Source of the DNA: Mycobacterium colombiense
GTDB taxonomy: Bacteria > Actinomycetota > Actinomycetes > Mycobacteriales > Mycobacteriaceae
Direction: 5' to 3'
Length of the DNA stretch: 64,000 nucleotides
Assembly (NCBI RefSeq): GCF_001953985.1
Contig: NZ_MBEI01000006.1
Location: 1-64,000, forward strand
Below, one piece after another: positions 19,146 through 26,626 of the stretch (the stretch's first letter is position 1; every line of letters starts with the position of its first letter). The position numbers and the translations under genes are program-made. The notes beneath the pieces are model-generated. The model was not told where the DNA came from. It searched no databases and saw nothing but the letters and a program-made list of their open reading frames with translations.

Positions 19146-19848
19146 CTAGACGGACAGTGGTCGGCGCGGGCAGGTTGACGACTCCGACCTGATCGCTAGC
19201 GCTCCTCGGGCCAACTGCCTTGCGCATCAAGGCCGTCGCCCCATTCGTCCCAGGTCTCGTAGCGTCTGTTGCGGGGGCGGATTATCCGCCGTCTCAGCTC
19301 TGACAGCAGTTCCTCGGTGGAGGCGCGGGAGAGAGCGTCGATGATGGGGTCGGAAGCCGCGTCCGTGGCGTAGGTGTGGGTTCGGGGGCGGGGCCGTCGC
19401 GGCGCAGCTTGACCACAAGTTCTTTGGGTTCTCCGCCGGCGAGGATGGTGTCGATGCTGCCGGGTGCCCAGCCCAGCTTGTTTTCCAGGATGGCATAGGG
19501 CAGTTTCGGTGCAGGGTGGGACGGATTTGTGCGATCTACCGGCTATGGACGTCGCGAGTTGCCTGTCGGCAGGCACGAAACGGTCGTTTGGTCTACACCC
19601 CCGATTGGCTCACTCTCCCCACCGGCCCGTCGTCGCACCAGGTGAGATGGTTGCCGTGAATCGGTCCGCCGCCCTGGACGCCGAGATCAACACCGTCCTT
19701 ACACAACTCAGCTCTGTGTCAATCGAGGCTGCACAGGAGAACACAATCAGACGCGGGCGTTCGGTCGCTACTTGCCGGCCGGCGGGTGGGGAGCTGTTTT
19801 GAAGTAGGAGCTGAGGCGACTCGGCGCCATCATGGCGTCGGCAACGAC
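19146..19848. other. Gene-poor spacer with decayed sequence
   Basis: About 700 bp without an intact gene. It contains the decayed HTH gene at its left end (minus strand). A 52-codon plus-strand frame (19647-19802) encodes a short Ala/Leu helical peptide that begins plausibly but has no recognised family and no clear ribosome-binding site. Nothing else could be supported. It looks like a scar between the conserved fas region and the catabolic island. Confidence 0.4.
19196..19525 (-). pseudogene. Remnant of a helix-turn-helix (XRE-like) regulator, frameshifted
   Basis: In one minus-strand frame (about 19525 down to 19390) the sequence reads like the end of a small HTH domain: YAILENKLGWAPGSID followed by ILAGGEPKELVVKL. 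After a Pro/Thr-rich stretch the coding signal moves to another frame (about 19370 to 19196): DPIIDALSRASTEELLSEL followed by a polar C-terminus. The two halves resemble one small mycobacterial HTH protein broken by a frameshift. The N-terminal recognition part is missing. The family call rests on pattern recognition only. Confidence 0.5.
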
Positions 19849-20265
19849 CTAGGCTTCGCTAATCCTTGGTGGGTTTCGAGGTGGGGTGACGCTCAAATCG
19901 TTGACGGCGACGAAGTATTTGCTTCTCCATAGCTCTGCGTCGACAGGGTCGTCGATGGACAACTCCTGGTCGCCGAACGTTTCGTGCGCCTCGAGTGCTA
20001 CTGAGAGCTTTGCGAGCATGCTGGGTAGGCCTTTCGAGTACCAAAGCCTTCTCAGGGCAACTAGATCACTGAGGTTCTTGAGGTCATAGGTGAGGCTTAC
20101 TACTTCGTCATAGTTGTTGGCATGCTGGGCTTTGACAGCATCGAGCGTTTGCTCTAATTGGACGAGTGACCGCTGTTGTTCGAGCAACTCGCGTACGAGC
20201 GTCCATACGACAACGGCCGGATCCATATGGAAGGGTCCTTGAGTCTCCATGTCAGGCATGCTCAT
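19849..20265 (-). CDS. Unknown small helical protein
   Basis: A 138-residue protein of no recognised family. The N-terminal half is rich in Glu, Gln and Leu with heptad-like spacing (LVRELLEQQRSLVQLEQTL), suggesting a coiled coil; the rest is mixed, and there is no signal peptide or membrane segment. The ATG at 20265 was chosen because AAGGGGAA lies 8 nt upstream; a longer frame to 20316 would overlap the ADH gene. It is co-directional with and downstream of the NDMA-dependent alcohol dehydrogenase but 47 bp away. Codon use is less GC-biased than its neighbours. Function not assigned. Confidence 0.6.
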   Translation of the reverse strand: MSMPDMETQGPFHMDPAVVVWTLVRELLEQQRSLVQLEQTLDAVKAQHANNYDEVVSLTYDLKNLSDLVALRRLWYSKGLPSMLAKLSVALEAHETFGDQELSIDDPVDAELWRSKYFVAVNDLSVTPPRNPPRISEA

Positions 20266-20312
20266 CGCGTCGTTCCCCTTTTGCGCGGATTTCGTTTCAT
20301 CGCATACTTTCG

Positions 20313-21476
20313 TCAATCGAAAGCGATGACACCGCGGATATTCCTGCCGGCCCGAAGGTCTTTCATGGCCTCGTTGATTTCGTCGAGCTGGTATTTCTGC
20401 GTGACCAGCTCATCGAGCTTGATCAGGCCCGCCTCGTACATCGACAGTAGTTTCGGCATGGCTTCCCGCGGGTTCATCTCGCCGTAAAGCACACCCTTGA
20501 ATGTCTTACATGAGCTGATCATGTCAGTAAGGACCATCGGCACCATCAGGTCGGTGATCTTGGGCATTGCGGTCAGCACGCACGTTCCGCCCTTGCGCAA
20601 CAACATCATCGCCATCATCACCATGTCTACGGGCACCACCCCGGGCGTGAGAACGACCCGGTCGGCCATCACGCCCCAGGTGATCTCCTTGACCAACTCC
20701 AGTGCGGCGCCGATGTCGATAGCGGTGTGGGTGGCACCGAACGTCGGTGCAACCTCACGTTTGAACTCGTTGGGGTCGACGGCGACGATGTGCTTGGCGC
20801 CCGCCACTTTCGCGCCTTGCACGGCGTTCATGCCAATTCCGCCAACACCGACGACGACGACCGTGTCACCCGGTTGGGTGCCCGCCGCGACCGAACCAGA
20901 CCCGAATCCCGTTGTCACGCCGCAGGACACCAGGGAGGCGGCCTCCAAGGGAATCCAGTCATGGACTTTGACCAGTGAGCGCTCGGATGCCACTACGTAC
21001 TCCGAGAAGGTGCCGACCTGCATCATCGCCATGAGGTCATCGCCTCCCAGATGGCGACGTCGGGTGCCGTCGGTGGTCATCGCCTTGTCGTAGATGTCGG
21101 CGCCCACGTCACACAGATACGTGTAGCCGGTCGTGCACCATCGGCAGCTGCCGCAGGCGGGGAGAAACGAGATGGCCACGTGGTCACCGGGCTGCAACAT
21201 CTTCACCCCGGGGCCGACCGCTTCCACAACACCGGAGCCCTCGTGTCCGCCCAGCATAGGAAACCACTCAGGCACCGGGAGCCCCGACGCCCGCATCATC
21301 TCCTCCATTTCCTTAGTGGGCACGCTGTCGCCGGTGTAGAAGTGCTCGTCGGAGTGACAGATGCCGGCGTACGCCATCTTGACCAGGACCTCGCCGGCGT
21401 GTGGTGGGTCGAGTTCGACCTCGGCGACTTCCCATTCCACACCTACACCGCGTAACACGGCCGCTTTTGATTTCAT
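20313..21476 (-). CDS. NDMA-dependent (mycofactocin-type) zinc alcohol dehydrogenase
   Basis: This 387-residue medium-chain dehydrogenase is predicted to oxidise a primary alcohol to an aldehyde. Catalytic zinc ligands are Cys40 (GICHSDEH) and His78-Glu79 (GGHEGSG); structural zinc ligands are Cys108, 111, 114 and 122. The Rossmann motif GVGGIG is near 205. The sequence closely fits the actinobacterial family whose NAD is tightly bound and recycled by the artificial acceptor NDMA; such enzymes are associated with the redox cofactor mycofactocin. AAGGAAA precedes the start. It lies 22 bp downstream of an SDR gene, probably the same operon. Confidence 0.88.
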   Translation of the reverse strand: MKSKAAVLRGVGVEWEVAEVELDPPHAGEVLVKMAYAGICHSDEHFYTGDSVPTKEMEEMMRASGLPVPEWFPMLGGHEGSGVVEAVGPGVKMLQPGDHVAISFLPACGSCRWCTTGYTYLCDVGADIYDKAMTTDGTRRRHLGGDDLMAMMQVGTFSEYVVASERSLVKVHDWIPLEAASLVSCGVTTGFGSGSVAAGTQPGDTVVVVGVGGIGMNAVQGAKVAGAKHIVAVDPNEFKREVAPTFGATHTAIDIGAALELVKEITWGVMADRVVLTPGVVPVDMVMMAMMLLRKGGTCVLTAMPKITDLMVPMVLTDMISSCKTFKGVLYGEMNPREAMPKLLSMYEAGLIKLDELVTQKYQLDEINEAMKDLRAGRNIRGVIAFD

Positions 21477-21498
21477 CGTGGTTTCCTTCAGATGTCCT

Positions 21499-22287
21499 TC
21501 ACCACTGTCGGAGTTCGGCCACGGCGCCGGACGGCCGAGGAGCCAAGGTCAGGTAAGGGATGAAACTGCTGCTGCCGCAACGAAGCACGGAGTAGACGAT
21601 GTCGACAAGGTGTTCGGCCTCGACAAGGCCGCCCTGCATGTAGCCGTGGTCCATCCAGTAGTGGATGGCACTCTCCAGCGCCTGGGGGTCCCAGGCCTTG
21701 TTGAACTCGGTCTGTGAGTCGCCCTCACCGCCAAAGCAGTCTCCGACCGCAAGTCGGGTGAAGCCGATGTTCGGATGTTCGATGCGCCATGCCTCGACGA
21801 GCTTGTCGAGGGCGGCTTTGGAGACCGCATACGCGCCAAGCAGCGGCCACGGCGCGGAATAGGAGGCGCTCAAGGACGATAGGTAGACCGCGGATCCGGC
21901 CGAGGCGGCCAGGTGAGGTGCGGCCGCGGCGGTGACCAGGGACGCGCCGGTAACGTTGGTGCCGAAGAGCTTCCCCCACTGCTCGGCGCTGACTTCGGTG
22001 AGCGGTGCTAGCACGCCGACGCCGGTGGTATACACGAGCGCGTCCAGGCCGCCGAAAGCGTCGACGACTTCGGCGATCGCCTGCCCACACGCCGCATCAT
22101 CGGTGACATCACAGGCGACCGCGACCGCGCCGTTGCCCGCCTCTTTGGCCGCGGTCTCCAGGCGGTCACGACGCCGGGCGAGGAAGGCGACCCTGGCACC
22201 CCTTTCGGCCAAACCCATTCCGATGCATCGGCCCAGACCCGCAGATGCTCCGACCACGGCAACTCTCAGCGGTGGTGTGTCAGGCAT
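21499..22287 (-). CDS. Short-chain dehydrogenase/reductase
   Basis: A 262-residue classical SDR-like oxidoreductase. The N-terminal cofactor motif is VVGASAGLG (near 10-18). The catalytic Ser is in YLSSLSASY and Tyr-x3-Lys in YAVSKAALDKL. The segment LVEAWRIEHPNIGFTRLAVG is shared in pattern with the SDR at 36732-37508, so the two look like paralogues. GAGGAG precedes the ATG. It sits directly upstream of the NDMA-dependent ADH and is co-directional with it, consistent with successive alcohol and ketone oxidations. The substrate is unknown. Confidence 0.88.
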   Translation of the reverse strand: MPDTPPLRVAVVGASAGLGRCIGMGLAERGARVAFLARRRDRLETAAKEAGNGAVAVACDVTDDAACGQAIAEVVDAFGGLDALVYTTGVGVLAPLTEVSAEQWGKLFGTNVTGASLVTAAAAPHLAASAGSAVYLSSLSASYSAPWPLLGAYAVSKAALDKLVEAWRIEHPNIGFTRLAVGDCFGGEGDSQTEFNKAWDPQALESAIHYWMDHGYMQGGLVEAEHLVDIVYSVLRCGSSSFIPYLTLAPRPSGAVAELRQW

Positions 22288-22406
22288 CGGCTCTCCTCGA
22301 AGCAGTTGAGAGGAACATTATCATTTCGGTAGAAGCGCGATATTCAGACATCGAAAACAATCATTTCCATATAGGTGCGACAGAGCTCCGCATTTCGGGC
22401 AGAAGG

Positions 22407-23039
22407 CTATCGTCGCAAGACGTTTCGAGGCTCGACGGCGAAGCTCAGCAGGAGCCGGTCGAGAACCCTGGCCGCCCTGGCCCGCGCCTTGGCTGGGCGG
22501 TCGGCGTGCGCTACGAGGAGGGCTGCCTCCTCGACTGCCGCTACGAGTAGATGGGTCAGCTCGCCGACCGGGTGGTCGTCGATGATGCCCTCGGCGATTG
22601 CTTCGTCCACCATCTCGTTGATCAGGGCAATGCTGTTGCTCTCCTGGATGGACCGCAGTGTCCGCCAACCCAGCACCACCGGCCCGTCGATGAGCATGAC
22701 GCGCTGCACTTCGGGTTCGAGAGCGGATTCGAGGAATCCGCGCATCCCGACGGACAACTTTTCCCATGCGTCCGCGCCTTGCGGGGGTGAGGCGAGCGAT
22801 CGCAGTGTCAGATCGCGTTCGACCTCTTCGAAGACCGCGCGAAAGAGTTCGGCCTTGTCCTTGAAGTGGTGGTAAAAAGCACCGCGAGTGCCTACACCGG
22901 ACCTCGCCACCAGGTCCGAAATACTGGTCTCGAAATATCCTTTCTCGACAAACAGCGCGCGACCGGCGTCGACTAAATCGCGCCGAGTCCGATCCCCCCT
23001 CGCCCGGCGCTCGACGTCGGTGCCACCACGCTTGGCCAT
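22407..23039 (-). CDS. TetR-family transcriptional regulator
   Basis: A 210-residue regulator. The N-terminal HTH (about residues 15-62) reads TRRDLVDAGRALFVEKGYFE, then SISDLVARSGVGTRGAFYHH with FKDKAELF, which is canonical TetR. The C-terminal helical ligand domain ends near 195. A CAAC-N13-GTTG element lies just upstream of its start (23053-23073), and the same element recurs at two other promoters nearby. This protein is therefore the best candidate for the regulator of that set. It lies upstream of, and reads into, the SDR-ADH genes across a 119-bp gap. Confidence 0.92.
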   Translation of the reverse strand: MAKRGGTDVERRARGDRTRRDLVDAGRALFVEKGYFETSISDLVARSGVGTRGAFYHHFKDKAELFRAVFEEVERDLTLRSLASPPQGADAWEKLSVGMRGFLESALEPEVQRVMLIDGPVVLGWRTLRSIQESNSIALINEMVDEAIAEGIIDDHPVGELTHLLVAAVEEAALLVAHADRPAKARARAARVLDRLLLSFAVEPRNVLRR

Positions 23040-23052
23040 TCAAGCATCGTAG

Positions 23053-23073
23053 CAACATTCAGCTTGTATGTTG
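23053..23073. promoter_or_regulatory. CAAC-N13-GTTG element (site 1, TetR promoter)
   Basis: CAACAT (23053-23058) and ATGTTG (23068-23073) form a 6-bp inverted repeat in the 40-bp gap between the TetR start and the end of the upstream DapB-like gene. The right half reads TTGTATGTTG, repeated exactly at 24268-24277 and with one change at 26585-26594. Probable TetR autoregulatory site. Confidence 0.6.
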
Positions 23074-23079
23074 AGCTGC

Positions 23080-24183
23080 TCAGCGCACGATGCCGATCAC
23101 CCGCATCAGCCCGAGGTCGCTGTGCGACTTGAATCCCGGGGGTGCGTCACAGATGGCGGGAATGGTGTTAACCGGCTCCATCGCCGTCCACGCATAGCCG
23201 ACGTAGCCGGGTTTGGCAGTGTCGCGAGCTTTCTGGTCACCGCGCAGAATTAATTCGGTGCCCGGGTCGCCCTCGATCACGATCCTGTAGTGGTAATAAG
23301 GCTCCCAGTCAGGTTTGGGTTCTATGGCGTCGTGTTCGATGAACGAGTACAGCTCGTGCAGCGTGATGAACGGCGTGCTGTCTACCCATGCCGTCCAGAG
23401 ATGATGCTGGGCGGCAACGGTTCCCTTTTTGATCACGCCCTTGAGCCCGGGCATGTCCATATCTGCGGTGCCCTCGTACGGGATGTCGCGGGTTGCGATG
23501 CCGAGCTTGACCTCCGTCGTAAACTGCTCCACGGTTTTGCCCAGTCCTTCCACCACCATGGTCAGCGACTGCGCGAACAACGACCAGGCGTCCGCGAAGA
23601 GATTGCCCTTGGCGAATTCGTCGGGCGTCTTCCCAAATCCCATCTCGTCTAGATACTTCAAGGTGTCTTTGTTGAAGTTGACTGCCTCGTAGATGTGGAT
23701 GTGGTCGGTCTTGCCGACGATCCGGGCCAAGGTGAGCACTAGCAGGTCCGCGGCGTAGCCGGGATGGATTCCGCCGGCGTGGAACGACGTCGCACCCTCG
23801 GCGCATGCGGCCTCTATCTTGTCTACGTCAACCGCGTTGGCCTCGGTTCGATGCCACCACGCGCCACCCGAGGCGACGACGTTCTTGCCGGCGCGCAGCA
23901 GTCGGCAGATCTCGTCGATGTCTGACCACAGCGGCGCATAGAACACGCAGTCCGCGTCTAACGCCTCGAGCGCGTCCTTGTCGGTGGTGGCCAAAACGCC
24001 GATGGCTGGAACCCCGACGAGCTCGCCGGCGTCTTTGCCCACCTTCTCCGGGCGATTGCACAGCACCCCGACGACTTCGAAGACCGGGTTGTGGGCCATG
24101 TGGCGCAGCGCGAGCGTCCCGACATTGCCCATGCCCCACTGGATGACACGGTACTTCTTGCCGGTGGTCGATTCGACGGACAT
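23080..24183 (-). CDS. DapB-like / 2,4-diaminopentanoate dehydrogenase-like oxidoreductase (paralogue 1 of 6)
   Basis: This 367-residue predicted NAD(P)-dependent oxidoreductase has an N-terminal dihydrodipicolinate-reductase-like Rossmann domain (VIQWGMGNVGTLAL, residues 13-26) and a C-terminal domain of the type found in 2,4-diaminopentanoate dehydrogenase. A GGIHPGYAADLL segment marks the central catalytic region. The function of the actinobacterial members is not known; the presence of six copies near P450s and SDRs argues for a catabolic step rather than lysine synthesis. The ATG at 24183 lies 7 nt after a TAGCGT -10 box. It is divergent from the substrate-binding-fold gene at 24283. Confidence 0.85.
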   Translation of the reverse strand: MSVESTTGKKYRVIQWGMGNVGTLALRHMAHNPVFEVVGVLCNRPEKVGKDAGELVGVPAIGVLATTDKDALEALDADCVFYAPLWSDIDEICRLLRAGKNVVASGGAWWHRTEANAVDVDKIEAACAEGATSFHAGGIHPGYAADLLVLTLARIVGKTDHIHIYEAVNFNKDTLKYLDEMGFGKTPDEFAKGNLFADAWSLFAQSLTMVVEGLGKTVEQFTTEVKLGIATRDIPYEGTADMDMPGLKGVIKKGTVAAQHHLWTAWVDSTPFITLHELYSFIEHDAIEPKPDWEPYYHYRIVIEGDPGTELILRGDQKARDTAKPGYVGYAWTAMEPVNTIPAICDAPPGFKSHSDLGLMRVIGIVR

Positions 24184-24190
24184 GGCGGCG

Positions 24191-24196
24191 ACGCTA
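24191..24196 (-). promoter_or_regulatory. -10 box (TAGCGT) of DapB-like paralogue 1
   Basis: Read on the minus strand, TAGCGT lies 7 nt before the ATG at 24183, with no good ribosome-binding site between. This indicates a leaderless transcript. The same hexamer serves the divergent SDR pair at 34.3 kb. Confidence 0.45.
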
Positions 24197-24210
24197 CCAA
24201 TACCCGGTAA

Positions 24211-24246
24211 TCCGTATATGCGTTTCCGTAAACGTCCATTTCCGTA
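24211..24246. promoter_or_regulatory. Triple TCCGTA repeat with overlapping inverted repeat
   Basis: TCCGTA occurs at 24211-24216, 24225-24230 and 24241-24246; the last two are part of an 8-bp repeat TTTCCGTA 16 bp apart. CGTTT-CCGT-AAACG (24221-24234) is a perfect 5-bp inverted repeat over the middle copy. The array lies between the two divergent promoters and is separate from the CAAC-N13-GTTG site. Candidate second operator; the binding protein is unknown. Confidence 0.45.
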
Positions 24247-24256
24247 GACTGCCGGA

Positions 24257-24277
24257 CAACCTTCGTATTGTATGTTG
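24257..24277 (+). promoter_or_regulatory. CAAC-N13-GTTG element (site 2) overlapping -10 TATGTT
   Basis: CAAC (24257-24260) and GTTG (24274-24277) are separated by 13 bp, with arms CAACCT/ATGTTG (5 of 6 matched). The hexamer TATGTT (24271-24276) matches the mycobacterial -10 consensus and lies 6 nt before the ATG at 24283, so the element covers the core promoter of a leaderless gene. Confidence 0.6.
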
Positions 24278-24282
24278 CCCTA

Positions 24283-25437
24283 ATGGCAGACGAAGAGGTT
24301 CGCGCGTACGGGTCGGTTGCGCCGTTGAAAGTGGGCTTGCTGAACGATTATCCGACCCAAGCCAGCTCCGAGAACGACACTCTCGACACACTGCGGTTGG
24401 TCTTCGACGAGGCGGTCGCCGCCCGTCTGGTCGACCGGCCGATAGAACTGGTGCAACGCCATGTGATCGGCCTGCCCAACGGCACGTACCACGCCGTGGA
24501 GACCGCCTACGACGAGCTGGTCTCCGAGGGGTGCCTCGCGATCTACGGTCCGTATGTCTCCGACAACGCGGTGCCATTGGCCGCGCACGCCGATCGAGTG
24601 GCCAAGGTTCCCAACATCGTCCTGTCGGGCTCCGAGGGGGCGCTCGGGGAGTGGACGTTTGCGCTCAACAACGGATCGATGCCCGAAGAGCCGGTGATGC
24701 TGGCCGCCGTGATGCTCGGGGACGGCCGGTCGCGGATAGCCATCGCCTACGAAGCCTCTCTGATCGGCAAGGAGTACCTGGCGTTCGCCGAAAAGGCTTA
24801 TTCTGCCGCCGGATTGAAGGTCGTGAGCACGGTCGCGATACCGCAGGTGGAAGCCGACAAGTCCAAGGTCGTCAACGAGCTGCGGGATGCCGAGCCAGAC
24901 GCCCTGGTGCATGTTGGGTTCGGCCACGGGCTGTGGGGCTTCACCGACGCGTTGTTGGCCGTGGGATGGGATCCACCGCGGTACACCACCACCGCATTTG
25001 AGATGGCTCACATCAACGCCGAGTGGATGCGACAGCTGTCGGGCTGGGTCGGGCTGGACAGCTACGACGAACGCAACCTCGTCGGGCAGGCGTTCCTGGA
25101 TCGTTTCGAGGCCCGATTCGGCCGCAGGCCGGCACATTCGATGCCCGGCCTGACGCACGACGTGGCGACGGTGATCGCGCGGGGGCTCGCTGCGGCGCGC
25201 CCGTTGACCGGGGACGGCGTCAAGCAGGGTATCGAGCAGGTCAAGCTCGTCCCGGCGGCCAGTGGGGCGCCGGGGACTTTTCTGCGATTCGGCCGCTGCA
25301 TCCGGCAGGGCTGGATGGGCACGGACTATTTGATCGCTCGCCGGGTGCTGCCGGACGGTTCGGGGCACGTGTTCCACGCTGCGCCCAGCGACCACATCTC
25401 ACGCGCGGTCGGTCTGACCTTGACTGGTCCCCGCTAG
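24283..25437 (+). CDS. Periplasmic-binding-fold type I (branched amino acid-binding-like) protein, no signal peptide
   Basis: A 384-residue protein with the fold pattern of the LivK-like substrate-binding proteins: KVGLLNDYPT at the start, then LAIYGPYVSDNAVPLAAHAD, and a second lobe with SRIAIAYEASLIGKEYL. Family members are usually exported lipoproteins of ABC transporters. Here the ATG at 24283, fixed by the -10 box 6 nt upstream, gives MADEEVRAYG with no hydrophobic signal and no lipobox Cys, and no permease or ATPase gene is nearby. A cytosolic ligand sensor or carrier is possible. The 3' end overlaps the next gene convergently by 39 bp. Confidence 0.78.
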   Translation: MADEEVRAYGSVAPLKVGLLNDYPTQASSENDTLDTLRLVFDEAVAARLVDRPIELVQRHVIGLPNGTYHAVETAYDELVSEGCLAIYGPYVSDNAVPLAAHADRVAKVPNIVLSGSEGALGEWTFALNNGSMPEEPVMLAAVMLGDGRSRIAIAYEASLIGKEYLAFAEKAYSAAGLKVVSTVAIPQVEADKSKVVNELRDAEPDALVHVGFGHGLWGFTDALLAVGWDPPRYTTTAFEMAHINAEWMRQLSGWVGLDSYDERNLVGQAFLDRFEARFGRRPAHSMPGLTHDVATVIARGLAAARPLTGDGVKQGIEQVKLVPAASGAPGTFLRFGRCIRQGWMGTDYLIARRVLPDGSGHVFHAAPSDHISRAVGLTLTGPR

Positions 25438-26502
25438 CTGGATCGCACCGAACACCGGGGCGGTTACGACGCCCGGTGGCGCAGCCAGCACGTCGGGAAT
25501 CGCGCGCACCGCCCCCATCGCGATCATGAGATGCCCCGGCTCGGCGTGCGTTCCGGTGGGCGGCTCGTCGTCCCATCCGACATCCAGCTGCAACTCAAAA
25601 CTGGGCTTTCCCTTGATGACGGCCCGGATCAGCGGTGCCTTTTCGCCGGGGGTGAGGGGTTTTAGGCCCCACTGCGGGAGGTCGCGGGTAAGGACCCACT
25701 CCTCGTGGATGGCGAGAAGCGGGCGGTCAGACCAGTGGCCGACCCACGAGAATCGTTGTCCGACGACAGTTCCCGCTTCGATGGTGCCGGCGCGGACCTC
25801 GAGGTCGTGGGGGAGTGTCGTGGCGTCGACCGACACGTCGACATGTGACAGCGTGATCCCAAGGACGTCGGCGGTGGCGTTGAGCGCTTGGCGATAGGCC
25901 AGGTCAAGCTTTTTGAGGATCGGGGAATTAACGCTGACATCTTCGGGCGGTCTGCCCATGCCCATCAGGTCGACGAGCATCGGTTTGCTGTCGACTGCCG
26001 ACACATCGGTGGCCTCGTAGAGATCGATCCGGTCGATGGTCTTGGACAGCGCCGTCACCGTGGCGACCAGGCGTTCGAACATGAAGCCCGGATTCTCACC
26101 CGCTGCATGGAAGCGGGACCCGCCTGCGCGACAGGCTGCGACGAAGGCGCGCTCGGTCTCCGCCCCGTAGGTGGGCAGATGGTTGTAGGAGGTGGTCGTG
26201 ATGACACTGGTTCCCGACGCGAGCAGTCGGCAGATATCTGCGGCGTTGGTTTCGACGGCATGCGCCTTACTGGCGGCGTGGATGACGACGTCGGCGCCCA
26301 GCGCGAAAATCTCCTCCTTATCCGCGGTGGCGAGCACTCCGGTGGTGGGTGGCAGCCCGCACAAGGTTCCGGCGTCCTGGCCGGCTTTGGCGGGGTCGTA
26401 CACCAGCACACCCACCAACCGGTAATCAGGATTCTCAATCAGTTCCTGCAGCGCGGCACGGCCCACGGCGCCTGTGGCCCATTGCACGACTCGAGTTGCC
26501 AA
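25399..26502 (-). CDS. DapB-like oxidoreductase (paralogue 2 of 6)
   Basis: A 367-residue paralogue of the gene at 23080. The Rossmann motif is VVQWATGAVGRAAL (residues 5-18), followed by GVLVYDPAKAGQDAG. The central region has FHAAGENPGFMFERLV, and the C-terminal domain ends in AIPDVLAAPPGVV, the hallmark tail of this group. The start codon is TTG at 26502 with AGGAG 7 nt upstream, and starting there gives the standard N-terminus. It is divergent from the P450 at 26627, with a perfect 19-bp palindrome between. Reaction and substrate are unknown. Confidence 0.85.
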   Translation of the reverse strand: MATRVVQWATGAVGRAALQELIENPDYRLVGVLVYDPAKAGQDAGTLCGLPPTTGVLATADKEEIFALGADVVIHAASKAHAVETNAADICRLLASGTSVITTTSYNHLPTYGAETERAFVAACRAGGSRFHAAGENPGFMFERLVATVTALSKTIDRIDLYEATDVSAVDSKPMLVDLMGMGRPPEDVSVNSPILKKLDLAYRQALNATADVLGITLSHVDVSVDATTLPHDLEVRAGTIEAGTVVGQRFSWVGHWSDRPLLAIHEEWVLTRDLPQWGLKPLTPGEKAPLIRAVIKGKPSFELQLDVGWDDEPPTGTHAEPGHLMIAMGAVRAIPDVLAAPPGVVTAPVFGAIQLAGTSQGQTDRA

Positions 26503-26552
26503 TCGAACGCTCCTGATTGCTCTTTCGGCGATCCACGGTTATTGGTGCCCTC

Positions 26553-26571
26553 AACCTACATCATGTAGGTT
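26553..26571. promoter_or_regulatory. Perfect 19-bp palindrome (candidate operator)
   Basis: AACCTACATCATGTAGGTT is fully symmetric about one central base (two 9-bp arms). It lies in the 124-bp gap between the divergent DapB-like paralogue 2 and the P450, immediately before the third CAAC-N13-GTTG element (26574-26594). Such a symmetric site fits a TetR- or GntR-type dimer. The binding protein is not identified. Confidence 0.6.
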
Positions 26572-26573
26572 TT

Positions 26574-26594
26574 CAACCAGCAAGGTGTATGTTG
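26574..26594 (+). promoter_or_regulatory. CAAC-N13-GTTG element (site 3)
   Basis: CAAC (26574-26577) and GTTG (26591-26594) are 13 bp apart; the right half GTGTATGTTG differs from sites 1 and 2 by one base. TATGTT at 26588-26593 could be the -10 box of the P450 mRNA, whose ATG at 26627 has a leader with GAGGAG. Confidence 0.55.
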
Positions 26595-26626
26595 TGCGAG
26601 CCTATGCACGAGTGAGGAGTCGTCAC

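Noticed and set aside
19464..19802. 112-codon plus-strand frame in the gene-poor spacer
   Set aside because: No family, no ribosome-binding site, and the first half overlaps the decayed HTH gene; only a short tail looks peptide-like, too weak to call as a gene.
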